From Scortum barcoo (lineage: Eukaryota > Chordata > Actinopteri > Centrarchiformes > Terapontidae), in NCBI GenBank assembly GCA_023238725.1, contig CM041534.1, positions 1,012,501-1,076,500 on the forward strand: a DNA stretch of 64,000 nt. Reading direction: 5' to 3'. The position numbers were made by a program, and so were the translations under genes. Position 1 is the stretch's first letter, and each line of letters opens with the position of its first letter. A model generated the notes under the pieces. The model was given only the letters and a program-made list of their open reading frames with translations, did no database searches and had not been told where the DNA came from. Below, in pieces: positions 1 through 10,390 of the stretch.

Positions 1-1129
1 GTTACAACTCTGCGATGGAATAAATGCCTCCTGAAATAGATGTAATCATCTTACAAAGGGTTAGTGCTGTCTAATCTGGCCAGTGGCGTAGGTGCCCCAG
101 TTAAACCCCATCACTGCAGAGTGGATCCGTGTGTGGATTAACCCATTCATCATCCTCAGCACTCGTCAGTCACTCATCTGCACAGTTGAAGGACTTAGTG
201 ATCTGCTTCCAGCTTGAGCTTCATACTTCCTGTGATTCACAGAAAAATGTTACTACTACACCTGAACCCTGAATTCTGTCAGTGTGCTTTTAAGGTACTA
301 ATAAGTTCCGACCAAATTCTTGATGAGGATGTCATTAATGTCCATTTTTAACATACTGTAAATTGCATATTCATAACAATGCAGGCCCCATTTCAATAGA
401 ATTGTTTGAAATGCATGTTGGCTCTCATATACAGCTTCACTCACACTTACACTTCTAATCATGACCCCTTACAGATGTACTGAATTAAATGATAATGATG
501 AATCCCAGGAAGAGTTCTGCTCCCTTTGGTGACCCTCTTTTAAGTTCATGTTGGAAAATTAAATTTGCAGAACGAATGATATATGCATAATGAACATGCT
601 AAGCATTCTACAGGCTAAACATCTGTGTGCTAAGTTTGTCATTTTGAGCATGTTAGCATGCTAGTGTTTAGCATGCAGTGCATTTAATCAATAGCACTGC
701 TGTGCACTGCCTAAGGCTGTGTTCAGACTGAAAAATTCTTCATCATATTTCATATTCATTGTCTCAGCAATACTAAAAACAACAACCCCCCCAACACAAC
801 CCCATCCACTAGCCAGGCTGGATACTTTAGTCTCTTCTAACTAGGGATGTACTAATGATGTATTTCAGCTTTTATTTACTAGAACAGATTGTCAGTGGGT
901 CAGATGTTTAGAGTAAAAACTTTATTGTCGTCTTGGGGAAAGTTGTCTTGGGCACAGTGCAATGATCCATTGCTTTGGTTAAAAAATTATAAAACATAAA
1001 AGAGAAATTTGAATATTTGACTAGTTTGAAAATGACAACATGACAGCTTAAGAAGAAACAGTGACAGTTAAAATGCAGAAGTTTAAATACCTTGGTTAGA
1101 TTTTGTGACATTGCCTTTTAATTGGTTGA
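1..1129. other. Intronic/intergenic DNA, no gene seen
   Basis: AT-rich sequence with no open frame of interest and no convincing splice sites. A short run of reiterated 'gcatgttagcatgctagtgtttagcatgc'-like words lies near 640-680. I see nothing else that can be supported; it probably belongs to an upstream intron of the DLG2 locus. Confidence 0.5.
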
Positions 1130-1825
1130 ATCAGGCGCTTATGGTAACCTTCTGCAAGCTTATCACAATTTTGGCTTTCTCCTGATGGAAGTACTGTCAC
1201 TCAGTCAGGCTTTTGGGCCTCTTTACTCGAACATGCTTTTTTAGTTCTGTCCACAAATTTTTGAGGGGATTCAGGTCAGCGCTTTGTGATGACCACTCCA
1301 CTTTTACTTTGTGAGCCATTTAGTCTCAACTCTCACAGTATGCTGAGGATCATTGTCCTCCTGGAAGACCCAGTTACAACTGTGCTTTAGATTTCTAGCT
1401 GATGTCTTGAGAAGTTGCTTCAGTATTTGCAGATAATCCTCTTTCCTTATGATATCATGTATTTTCTGGAGTGCACCAGTCTAATTTTCAGCAAAACAAC
1501 CTAATAAAATGTTGCTGCTACCTCTGTGCGTCACAGTTCCTATAGTGTTTTTTGAGTGGAAAGCCTCACCCTTTTTCCTCCACACATAGTGCTGATTATT
1601 GTGGCCAAACAATCGAGATTTGTGTCATCTGACCAGAGAACCTTCCTGCAAGAGGAAATGTCTTTTGTCCTAGTGATCTTCTGCAAACTTAACTCTTCCT
1701 TGTTTATGCCAGTCTTGGATTTGGGCTTCTTCCATGCATGACAGCCTTTCAGGTCTTGGCGATGGAAGGCTCTCTTAACAGAGTTAGATATATTAGTACC
1801 ATGTGCCTCCAACTCTCTCATCAGC
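1130..1825 (-). mobile_element. Tc1-like DNA transposon remnant (dead transposase)
   Basis: Read on the minus strand, the segment encodes a degraded Tc1/mariner transposase. It starts at the MRELEAHGT block (about 1821), runs through KGCHAWKKP and the first catalytic-Asp block VLWSDDTN, then after frame breaks a second-Asp block resembling QEDNDPQHT (near 1350), and ends in the NPLKNLWTELKKH block (near 1265). In active Tc1 elements the third catalytic residue is Glu or Asp in NP(I/L)EN; here the codon gives Lys, so the DDE triad is broken as well as the frame. The N-terminal paired-like HTH domain is not present on the right side and I see no terminal inverted repeats, so this is an internal fragment. 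Basis: motifs seen in sequence plus knowledge of the family. Confidence 0.85.
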
Positions 1826-2281
1826 TCTTTTGTTGTTGCCTTTGAGTTTTGTGTGTTTAAATATATGCCTCAACTCAAACTATAATGATCCTAATGAGTT
1901 CCATGCATTGAGGTTTACAAATGTTAAATTTAGGATAAAGAAAGCACTGGTATCAGAGAACCCTATTTTTATCATCATAAGATGCTCATGAATATTTGAA
2001 TGAGATTGCATGATGGGTTTCAAACTAATGTGGGATTTACTTGCACTCATACTTGAAGTTAATCTCCTCCAGAACTTTGTTTTGGATTTCTTGAATTCTT
2101 GGTTTTGTTAAAGTGACTACAGAGAACATTATTTTTGGGTAGGTATGACAGCCCCTATAGACAAAGGCGCTAGTATTTCAACACCCCCTCATGTTGTAAA
2201 GATCTTGATTTGGCTAGCATGTGCTTTTGTTTAGGAAGTAAGTGATGGAAAGAAACTTATAGTTGATAGTATTTTTCTTTT
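1826..2281. other. Unassigned DNA between Tc1 and ERV remnants
   Basis: No gene or named repeat recognised. The right edge has a short pyrimidine run (2275-2286) which on the minus strand is an A/G-rich stretch just after the last ERV frame. It could be a decayed polypurine tract, but no LTR follows it. Confidence 0.4.
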
Positions 2282-2605
2282 TTAAACTCTATTCTGCTGG
2301 CCACCGATCCTGGAATCTGCGTCACTCCATTTCTCACCCATCCTTCTGGCGTGACGTAGCACTCGGCCTTCTTCATCTTGGCTTTGGCTCCCGGGTGTCC
2401 CCAGGCGTCTATGCCGGTGGTATAATAATACAAGTTGGTACCTCTGGCTCCTTCTTCCCGAGGGACGTCGGGTAAGTCCTTCTAGCGGAATATCAGTCCT
2501 GCTGATCACCTCCCCGATCAGTCTCCCCCAGGTGGTGAGTTCCCAGGGTCCTTCCCAGCCCTCAACTTGAGCCAATTCCCTGACGTCATCTGGTAGTTCC
2601 TCCAT
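2282..2605 (-). pseudogene. ERV 3' open frame, unrecognised
   Basis: An open minus-strand frame of 107 codons, beginning MEELPDDVRELAQVEG, Trp-rich and predicted helical at its start and basic in the middle, ending at a TAA next to an A/G-rich stretch. It overlaps the end of the frame to its right. It lies downstream of integrase, where env or accessory genes are found in retroviruses, but I recognise no signal peptide, furin site or fusion peptide. Composition is GC-rich like the rest of the element and unlike the flanks. Function unknown. Confidence 0.35.
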
Positions 2606-2897
2606 CCCTGATGTGTAGCCTGGCGATGCCGGGTCCCTGGAACACCCTTAACACCAATGGTACCTGGCATGTGGCTAGTGGTGGGCTGGCCATTTGTCCA
2701 TAACTTGGATCATACGGCCATCCATGATGGATTGCTTCTTCCAGGGCCGTCTTTCTTCTTCCGCCTACCCTCAGCGCGGTGTTCGTGTCTGCTGACTCGG
2801 CTGCAGCCGCGGTCAGGTAGAGTGGTGGCGCAGATGGGTCGTTGTGTTCATTGATCTTGGCGGTGTTACTGTTGCAACTTTTGGCACCGGCGCCCAT
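2586..2897 (-). pseudogene. ERV 3' open frame with PSAP/PPLY motif
   Basis: A 103-codon minus-strand frame with a true ATG. Residue 2 is Gly (MGAGAK), the context used for N-myristoylation, and residues 21-27 read PSAPPLY, which superimposes a P(S/T)AP and a PPxY motif. Both motif types are known late domains that recruit ESCRT factors in retroviral Gag proteins. Here they sit downstream of integrase, not in gag, which is unexpected. An overlapping frame is also partly open, so which frame was coding is uncertain. The product is otherwise unrecognised. Confidence 0.35.
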
Positions 2898-2912
2898 CCA
2901 TCTTCTTCAGGG

Positions 2913-3471
2913 TTAAAGGCTCTGAGGGGGTCTAGGTATCTCCTTACTTGCCATCCTTTGGCACTTCCCACTTGCATTAACCGTCCACTCCTCGCCTGGA
3001 GGGTGCAGCTGTTGCAGTAGTGGATGAACCCACCATCCCATTGGCAGGTGCATTCTGCCGGCTCCAGTCTTGTCCCCCGTAGGGTCCCACTGGGTCAAGA
3101 TGACGAGCCTAGGCAGGCAGGTTATTCGGCAGATGCCACAGATGTAGGCATCCATAACCTTTCACCGGTTTGTAGTGCAAATCTTTGAGCTCACTCTTGG
3201 CCCCGTCAGCTTTGAGCGGCTTTTCACTCCCTGGTCCTTCCCACTGGACCGTCAGCGTGGATGGTCTTGAACAGACCACGCACGTGTTCTTCACCTCCTT
3301 CCACTGGATTTTCACCTCCTTCTCATCCGACAGGAACCCTCTTTTGGCACAATCCAATTTCCTCAGTCCTCTGCCTGCCCAGAGGCCTGAGGTCGTTCTT
3401 CTTAGGGCAACCACCCCGTATACAGTGGCCAGCCTGACATAGGGCGGTAATTCTGGTGTGTTACTGGCCAT
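2913..3471 (-). pseudogene. ERV frame after integrase, possible env/accessory
   Basis: Two overlapping minus-strand frames (start ATG near 3471) follow integrase closely. The first encodes about 120 residues with a short hydrophobic block (YVRLATVYGVVAL), then CVVC, and a His/Cys-rich end (GYGCLHLWHL). The reading appears to continue after a frameshift into a Trp-rich segment with one N-glycosylation-type sequon (NAS). Position suggests an env or accessory gene, but there is no recognisable surface or transmembrane subunit. Frameshifted and therefore non-functional as it stands. Confidence 0.35.
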
Positions 3472-3491
3472 TCTTGGTTCCTAGATTACTT

Positions 3492-4509
3492 CTAGCTTGG
3501 AATTGGCTTGAGCTGTGCAACCCCTTGGATTCCCTTCTTCTTTAGTAACACTGTGTTACTATCTAATATCTTCTCTACTATGTCTGAGGTCTCGTACTTA
3601 GCTTTGACTGCTGTGTTGGTTGGATGATCTCGAGCTTTTACCCAGACTCTCTGTCCGACATAAAATGGGACTTTGAGTTCCGGGATCTTCTTTTTGTCAC
3701 CTTCGTTCCGCCCCACTTCCTGTGACGTAAATGGGCGTTGATTTAGCTCTTCCGAAGGGGAGGATCTATCTACTCGATACCTGTCATTCAAAGCTCGTCC
3801 AACCTCCAAGGGCTTTGGTGCTCCATTCTTTGGTGTTGGCATTCTTCCCAATCCAGTTCTTGACTAGGCCAATGGTTCGTTCCACCACTCCGTTGGCTTG
3901 TGGTGTGTAGGGGGGCGTGAGTAGATCCTTATTACCCTGTTACCCCGTGTCTGTTGGCACCATTAACCATTGGTCCACTTGAGCGTTGCGGAAGTGCGTA
4001 CCATTGTCTGTTCTCAGCTCTTTAGGCACCCCCAGGCTCTGACACACTTGCTCCAGCATGCCAACCACGCTACGCTGCCGTTCGCTGCTTTTCTGACTGG
4101 CTTGATCACCACATACCCCGACATAGAGTCCACAAGCACCAATAGGTACTTTTCACCTTTCTTTCCCGTCACCCCCATAGGGCCGGCCACATCCATGCAT
4201 ACTGATCCCCATGGAACAGTACTCTTTATTGTGAGACCTTCCACCCGCTGTCCCCGTCGCCCTGCGTCATATCGACCACATACTTCACAGTCTCTGAGAA
4301 TGCGGTGGACCTGGTCTCCAGGAACCCAAAGTTGCTGCTTCTCCAACTTCCTTCCGTGTGGGCATGGTGCCTGCATGGCCCAGCGCTTCATGTACGGCCT
4401 GCACCACTTCCTCCACGGACTCTTTCGGGACCACCTTTCCCTTAGGTGTCTTGTCCCATTTCTCGATTCCGACAAAGACAATTCTTCTCTGTTGCACATA
4501 GCGGTCCAC
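3492..4509 (-). pseudogene. pol: ERV integrase (broken)
   Basis: Retroviral integrase inserts viral DNA into host DNA. All three domains are visible on the minus strand: an N-terminal zinc domain (His residues of HEALGH and the CEVC pair), a core with first Asp in CMDVAGP (4191-4193), second Asp in RTDNGTHF (4006-4008) and the Glu in GVVERT (3880-3882), and a C-terminal SH3-like part around PFYVGQRVWVKARDHP ending KPIPS. The two Asp codons are in different frames, and a stop plus a small insertion lie between the second Asp and the Glu, so the gene is dead although the triad codons survive. It follows RNase H directly and is the last part of pol. Confidence 0.85.
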
Positions 4510-4510
4510 T

Positions 4511-5292
4511 TCATCGTTTCCGCGCCAATGTGCCCCCCTCCTTGCCGTGTGCCTTCTGGTGCACCACGTCCAGATTCATGGTTAGCCTCAGCTCGGCTAT
4601 TTTCTTCCATAGGTCTTGATGAGCTACTGCCTTTCCTTTCGCCCCTTCAAACCCATTTTCTTCCCAAATGGTCAGATCTTCTTTAAGGGCTTGTGCACAG
4701 TAATGACTGTCTGTTATTATTCTTGCTCTTTTCACTTTACGCTTTCCCAACTCTAGAAGGCCTTCTAGAATTGCAGGTTACTTCTCCTAGCTTGGGCACT
4801 GCCTGGAACACGTCCTTTCTGTCGATGTTTTTCCTTCTCATTTTGTTTGAGAATATAGCCCCAATAGGCGGTGTTGTCTAGTCCTTTCTTTGAGCCGTCG
4901 GTGTACAGCACCCACTCGTACGGTTCTTCTTGAGTTACCTCTGTTGTTTGTTGTTTTTTGGTGGTTGGTAGCGTTGGACCTAACTCAAGGTCCGGATCGA
5001 GCAGGATGTCTTCCCATCTTCCCCATCTGGCATTGGTGGCTTTGGTCCCCTCAATGGTTCCTTTTCTTAGGAATCGATGTACCTGGCTCTGGGTGATGAC
5101 TTTGATTCCTTGCCCTTGGGCAAGCTCTTTCAAGGCTCCCCAATACCTGGCTAAAACCGCTAACTCTTTTTCTTCTTGGGGGTACTTCTTTTCCACGGAT
5201 GATAGGGTGTAGCTCCATAGAGTTACCATTCCTCCTCCTTCGTTGTTAACTCTCACCATGGCATCGTCGTCTTCGCAACTTATCTCTGCCAC
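4511..5292 (-). pseudogene. pol: ERV RT connection and RNase H domain (broken)
   Basis: The right part carries an RT thumb/connection segment (TLWSYTLSSVEKKYPQEEKELAVL). RNase H follows, with catalytic-Asp motif YTDGSKKG near 4900, a second acidic motif TDSHYC near 4710 and a C-terminal VHQKAHGKEG. RNase H degrades the RNA strand of the RNA-DNA hybrid during reverse transcription. The domain is split between two frames (break near 4750-4770). The order RT-RNase H-integrase is typical of retroviruses and Ty3 elements. Confidence 0.85.
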
Positions 5293-5318
5293 CTGACGGG
5301 CGGTCAGACTTCTTGGCT

Positions 5319-6264
5319 CTAACCTACCAGCTTCTTGAATAGCTTTCTTGAGTTTTTCGAGGTTTTCCTGGTCTGTCGCTGTCCAAGTCCATTGAGCTTG
5401 AGGCTGACCTTCAGGGTCTTCCTTTTTTCTTCTTCAGGCATGCATAACAAAGGTTTTGCATATTTTTGGTAGTGTGGTACATGGTCTCTAACGTAATTGC
5501 AGAGTCCCAAAATCTTCTGTAGATCGTTTTCAGACTTTGGCGGGGTGATCTGCTCTAGCTTCTCTTTGTAGCCTTCTGACAGTCCTAAATCTGTAGCTAC
5601 CTGAAAGCCTAGATAAGTTACCTCGAATTGTCCAAACTGGCATTTCTTCAAGTTGAGTTTCAAACCTGCTTCTGTGAGTCTCTTTATCACCTTTATTTTT
5701 TTTTCCAAGTGTTCTTCTTCTGTGTCGTCCGCGATGAACACATCATTGATATAGATGGTTGCTCCTAGGTCTTTCAGGACGTCCTATGACCGCTGATTGG
5801 AATACATTGGGTGAATTCTTGTATCCCTGTGGGAGACGCTGCCAGACGTAGGCTTTTCCTTTGTGGGTGAAGGCTGTCTTTCCTTGGGACTGTTTGGCTA
5901 GTCTCAAGGGAGAAGAACCCATTTGCTAGATCAATGCATGATTTGTACTTCTTGACCTTGCAAAGTTTTCAGAGCCCCTTGTGGGTTTATCAGGCTAGCT
6001 CTGTTGGCTATGGTTCGTCGGTTGAGAGGCCTTGAAGTTGATAACTGGTCTCCAACCTCCTCCTGCGGACTCTGGTTTCTTTACTGCTTGAATCGGGCTG
6101 TTGGTGATGGGGCTTGGCTCTTCCCTAATGATTCCTAGGGCGCTGAGCTCCCTCACTATCTTGTCCATCTCCTCCACAGCTCCTGGATTCAAGGGGTACT
6201 GGCGCACCGGCGGGTGCACTCCTCCCTCGATGGTGTGGACGTATTTGCCCCCTAGAATCTCCAC
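5319..6264 (-). pseudogene. pol: ERV reverse transcriptase (broken)
   Basis: The fingers/palm start with PVRQYPLNPGAVEEMDKI and a GWRPVINFKA block (near 6045), then LPQGYKNSP (near 5830), the active-site block YIND (5742-5753) and a downstream FGQFEVTYLGFQV block. These are the conserved RT motifs in order. Frameshifts separate the blocks near 6010-5940 and near 5780. The active-site motif reads YIND where most relatives have Y-x-D-D; this may be mutation or a lineage variant. Located between the protease frame and RNase H. Confidence 0.85.
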
Positions 6265-6572
6265 AGTCGTTCTTGAACCTTGCCACGTTGGTCCTGAGCA
6301 ATAATCTGCTTCAACATTTCTTTGCCTTTGGGAGAGAAATCACTCTCCTGAATCTTTTGTTCTGTAGTTTCTGTCACGTCTACTGGTTTGTACCAGTTCG
6401 TCGGCGTGGCTTTGCTCTGGGCTGGCTCTAGTCTCACCACTCTGGCTTGAAGCTTGTCCAAACGGCGTCTCAGCGATTGTCGTAGTCTCTTAGGCAGTTG
6501 TAACTCTTTTAAGTCCCTTGTTGTGATGAGATCGTAAGGTCCTTTAACCATAACCATACTATCCTCTTCCAT
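6252..6572 (-). pseudogene. pol: ERV protease-RT linker region
   Basis: A 106-codon minus-strand frame linking protease to RT, mostly charged and helical (RLRQSLRRRLDKLQARVVRLE) with no enzymatic motif. It overlaps the ends of the protease and RT frames in other phases, pointing to frameshifts at both junctions. It probably is the spacer found between PR and RT in retroviral pol; no function can be assigned. Confidence 0.5.
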
Positions 6573-7786
6573 ATCCCAAACGGCATCTCTTCTAGGGTCC
6601 CGTTCGCCAACTGGACCTTCAGGTGTCCTTTGGTTTCAAGGCTTCTGCGGGTCATCGACACCTCAGCCCCTGAGTCTACTACTAAATAGGGTTTTCCATC
6701 CACTTTGGCGTAGATGTCGTCCCCCACCCAGTAGGTATTTTCCAGGGTGACCCGCGCCTTCGTTGCCATTACTTCTTCTGCCCTCCGGTGGTCGCCTGAC
6801 TGACGGACCTCTCGTAGGGCTTTCTTTTGCTCTGGTGTCAGCTTGCGGTATTCTTCATCCGGCAAGTGCTCTCCTGTTCGTGGGCCAGCAGCCGGCTTTG
6901 GCTTTGGTGGAGTTGCTTGAGCTCCTGTCTGCTGTCCCCAGGTGCCTGGAGGTCCCCTGGCTGGGTTCCCCTGGGGCCTGGTGTATTGCGGTTGTGAATA
7001 CTGCTTTGGAGCTGGTTTCTCTGTGGTGTTAGGTTGCTGCTTTACTTCTTTCTTTCTTTTGTCTTCCCAGAATTGCTGTTCCAGGTCCCAACTCTTTACT
7101 GCAGCGTCCATCTGTACCACTGTCGTTTCATTGATAGGCATTTTGACGAAGTCTACTTCACCTCGATGTCCCTTTGTGACTGCTCTTAGGGCCTTTACAT
7201 ATCTTTTGGGCACAATTACCTGCTTCAAGTTGTGCCATACCTGGGCCAATGTCTGGCCTTGGTCTAACCCAGCTCGAGCTCTCGCGATGTGGGCATCCTC
7301 GTCGTCTTCATCCTCAAGCACCAATCTTTCATAGTGATTTCTTGCCGGTTCTTTCCGATCAATATGTTGGCTGGTTACATGACCTAACCACAGCCTCTTG
7401 GCTTCTTCGCACTCTGTGCTTCCTTCGACGAGGTGCCACACTTCTTTCAAGTACCCTCTGATCTCTTCATTTGACCCTTTTGCTCGAACTAGTGCTTTGA
7501 TCTTCTTGAATTCTCTGAACTCTTGTCCATCGGCTGGAACTTTTACTGGTTCCGTCGGCACGTCGAGTCTTATCATGTTGGTCTGTAGCTGGGGTACGGG
7601 TGAGCTTTCTTCTTCGTTGTTGTCTAGATTTTCTTCCTCATTCTCTCTTCCGACCCGGCGAGACTCCTCTAGGGCGGCTTTCTTCATTTTCCTCAGCAAG
7701 ACATCATGGGCGACCCCCATGTACGCCACACGGAACTTACTGGTCAGCTCCTTACAGCTTGTAAGAGTGGGGTAGAAGGGCATCAT
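6509..7786 (-). pseudogene. gag-pro: ERV gag C-terminal part fused to protease
   Basis: The longest uninterrupted frame in the window (425 codons). Residues 1 to about 250 are charged and helical, consistent with a Gag capsid-type region. Residues about 255-330 are Pro/Gln/Gly-rich without any Cys-His zinc knuckle. The last about 80 residues contain a retropepsin active site, VVDSGAEVSMTRR (codons near 6660-6690), the Asp protease that matures Gag and Pol. Protease is in the same frame as gag, with no frameshift site between. The absence of zinc knuckles together with a basic/Gly tail is reminiscent of foamy-virus Gag. The family assignment is inference. Confidence 0.75.
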
Positions 7787-7962
7787 AAGAACATTTGCCC
7801 ATTCTCCTGCCGTCGCTGTTACTCCTAGTGTCTTTTTCTCGCTCTGGTCGGTTATCCATATTTCGGGAATCTCATACCCGGTCTGCCCAACTTCTGGAGC
7901 ATATGCCTGGCGTCCATCTCTGGTTCTTCACAGGCTCCACTCTGATGTCGCGGGCCATTTTC

Positions 7963-8199
7963 TCAGATGCTTGTCTTACATCGAGGATTTCTATTTCTTT
8001 CTTCTCCCCCCTTCGACGACCTATCTTCAGCTTCTTTACGCTCCTCAACTGTCTGCTCAGCTGTGGACAGCAGGTCGTCGTCTTCTTCTGAGACGTTTGC
8101 TCGGTTGCTCAGCGAATCAACCTTCCATGGAGTGCTTGCCTTGCATACCGGTGATTCCTCACGTAGGGGCCCTGGAGTAGATGGCTCGGACACCCTCAC
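7963..8199 (-). pseudogene. gag: ERV gag acidic linker
   Basis: A 78-codon minus-strand piece rich in Glu, Asp and Ser (EEDDDLLST...EERKEAEDRSSKGGEER). It lies between the macrodomain-like segment and the capsid-type frame and is probably a disordered linker in the same polyprotein. Stops and shifts on both sides show decay. No domain recognised. Confidence 0.45.
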
Positions 8200-8214
8200 T
8201 CCGGAGTCCCGGAG

Positions 8215-8868
8215 TCACTTCCTTTCTTCCCGCACTGGGAGATCAGGACTCTCTGCCTTCGTTCTTCTTGGTCTTGTTTTGCTGATGTGACTACCACCAG
8301 GACTCTCTGCCTTTGTTCTTGGTCTTGTTTTGCTGACCAGTTCATTGACGGACCCTTTCAGACCCGGCATCCGCATGTGGAGATTTACTAAGGCCATAGC
8401 TGTCTTCTCGGCTTCCTCCCACTGCATGTGGCCGGATCTCAGCCCGTCCACGCAGATCACCACTCTCCTGAGGTGGAACTCTTTGGCTCGGCTGTCAACC
8501 CCCCTGTTGAGGGCTTTCAGCATGTCTTCTCTGTATGCAGGCGACTTTTCTTTACCTGGGTACTCTTCAATCGGCAGGCACATAACAGCATAGTACGGCA
8601 GCCTATTACCGCTTATCATGACCACTTGCCGTTGTTCTTCTGCCTCGCCCAGTCTTCTGGTCCGCCTTTCTTCAACCTCATCCTGAAACTTCTTCCCCGC
8701 TCGGTCTGCCAGCTGGGTTCGGAAAGTCCGGTTCCGCACTTTCAGGTTGTCATCTGTGAGCACCAGCAGTGCGTGGGCCATCGATGTGTCCCAGGGGTCT
8801 CCGATCCAGTGGTAGGCTTTGAAGCCCACTTGGTCACCAAACCGGCCGAGCTCCTGATGGCATTGGGG
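8215..8868 (-). pseudogene. gag: ERV gag-region segment, macrodomain-like (inferred)
   Basis: An open minus-strand stretch of about 218 codons following the first gag pieces. The order of blocks resembles a macrodomain: GFKAYHWIGDP, then AHALLVLTDDNL, a long helix, VVMISGNRLP, YYAVMCLPIEEYP, a helix ending in HLRRVVICVDGL, then EEAEKTAMALVNL. The usual Asn-rich ADP-ribose-binding loop is replaced by TDDN, so a standard hydrolase activity is unlikely. The C-terminus carries two imperfect copies of a SKTRPRTKAESP-type segment. The frame opens without a clear ATG, so it was likely internal to a gag polyprotein. Alternative: an unrelated matrix-like alpha/beta domain. Profile search would decide. 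Confidence 0.45.
8250..8332 (-). repeat. Tandem duplication of about 45 bp inside ERV gag
   Basis: Two copies of 'caggactctctgcctt...cttggtcttgttttgctga' stand side by side with a few differences, giving a repeated SKTRPRTKAESP-like peptide. It looks like replication slippage or local duplication in the linker. Confidence 0.8.
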
Positions 8869-10006
8869 TTAGCTCCGGGAGGTGTTCATCGTCTCTCAGT
8901 CCAGACCTGGGGAGAGAAGATTTAGTCTTTATGCTTACGACCGGGTTTCTTTGGCGTAGGCTCTGGGTGGGGTTCAGCCGGTTCTTCTTCCTCACTGGAC
9001 TCTGGCTCCCACTGACTCCGGCTGGCTGCTTCCATTGAATTCTGGAGGAGCTGCCTCTGTAGGGCCAGGTGCTTGTTGTTCTGCTTTTCCAGCTTCTCGA
9101 CCTCATCCCCGCCAGTTGACCTAGTATAGGCGTCAAGTCATTCCTCACCGTCGTAGGAAGGGGTTGCCTCTCTTCATCAGAAGCTCCCTGGGGTTTCTTC
9201 CAGCCCGTTCTCACCACCACTTTCACCACTTTCTTGACTGGAGGCCTTCGCCCTTCTCGCTTCCCGTTGTCTCCGATGGGTTGGCTCTGAGTGAGTCTCT
9301 TCTCTGAGAGGTTCCTAACTGGGGATCCTCCAGGTTCCAATCGGATGAGGACCTTACTACACTGCCTTCTCTTTCTTCTTCTTCGGCCAGTGCTCCTAGT
9401 TCAGTCCCCTATCTCCTTCAATTTGCCTATTATCTCTCTATACTCACTGTACTGGCCGGCTGCTCTCGTTTCTGGATTTTCCAGGATGCTCTCAATGCCC
9501 AGTACGTTTGCTGTCATCTTCACAACTGCATCGTACTTCTTGTTGGGGCTTATCAGGGCTTCGATGTTGCAGCCTGCCCAGGTGGTATTCAGCTGTTTCA
9601 CCCACCAGGTCAGCCACTCAAGGACGTCCAGCTTTTGTCTTGATCTTTGTTGGTGCCTTGACAATCACCAAGGCTTGCCCATCTCTTGTGAAGGTGCGAG
9701 CATAATAATGTCCCTTGGCATCTAGCTCCTGGTAGCAGTTCCTTCTGCTATGCTCTCTATCTGACCCACGTTGTACGTCGGCATCTCATCTATGAAGTAC
9801 TTCTGCATTGCTGGGCTCCATGTCCGGATTCCTTCTCCCCACACGATGAGTCTGCGTGGAGACTTGAAGATTGCGGGGACCGTCTCATCAGGTCGCTCCT
9901 CGGATCGGCCCTCCCGGTCGTCCTGGTGCTCCGCTGAATGGTCCAATGCCAATCCTTGTGCGCCTCTGCCGCTGCCGCCATCTCTGTCCCAGATTCTTTC
10001 AGCCAC
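8834..10006 (-). pseudogene. gag: ERV gag N-terminal region (broken)
   Basis: The first ATG after the primer-binding site region starts MAERIWDRDGG at 10006. Successive open pieces in different frames (9722-10006, 9401-9664, 8834-9340) suggest one frameshifted reading. Visible parts are an acidic/basic start, a Trp-rich block (DVLEWLTWWVKQLNTTW), and near 9000-9110 a coiled-coil-like stretch in an alternate frame followed by a Glu/Pro-rich segment. No myristoylation signal at this start. Position immediately 3' of the leader argues for gag or a leader ORF; no family recognised. Confidence 0.5.
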
Positions 10007-10390
10007 AGATTATCTTTGTCGTCTCTCGAGTCGGCTGCTCCTCAAGAAAGCCTCTCTTAGCGCGTTGAGTCAGGGATGAGTTTCAGCCTCTTCTGGCTAT
10101 TCAGCGCCGTTCCCTGGGTCCAGCCTGGCCGTCCCTTGTCGGTCGCTCGTCCCCCGCTGATCCTCAAAGATCTTCAACGAGGATGTTTTCTTCTGGCAGG
10201 TCCCTGCTTGAAGGCTTATACTTATACTCACGTATTGATGAGCAATCCTCCTTCAGGTCCGCTGTGTCTTCCGGCGCTCGGGCGGTGTCTTCCCTGCCGC
10301 ACGCCTCCTTCTCTCGGGTCGTTCCTCTGGAGCACGGTGGTTACTTCTCCACCGGGGTTCCTCCTCAGGCCCGATGAATCTTTCAGTCGA

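Noticed and set aside
3931..3948. Sequence ATTACCCTGTTACCCCGT resembling the I-SceI homing endonuclease site
   Set aside because: Only a partial match (several mismatches at one end), inside a small insertion in the dead integrase; no intron or endonuclease gene nearby. Chance.
6763..7334. Several + strand open frames across the ERV
   Set aside because: Complementary shadows of the gag-pro frame on the minus strand.
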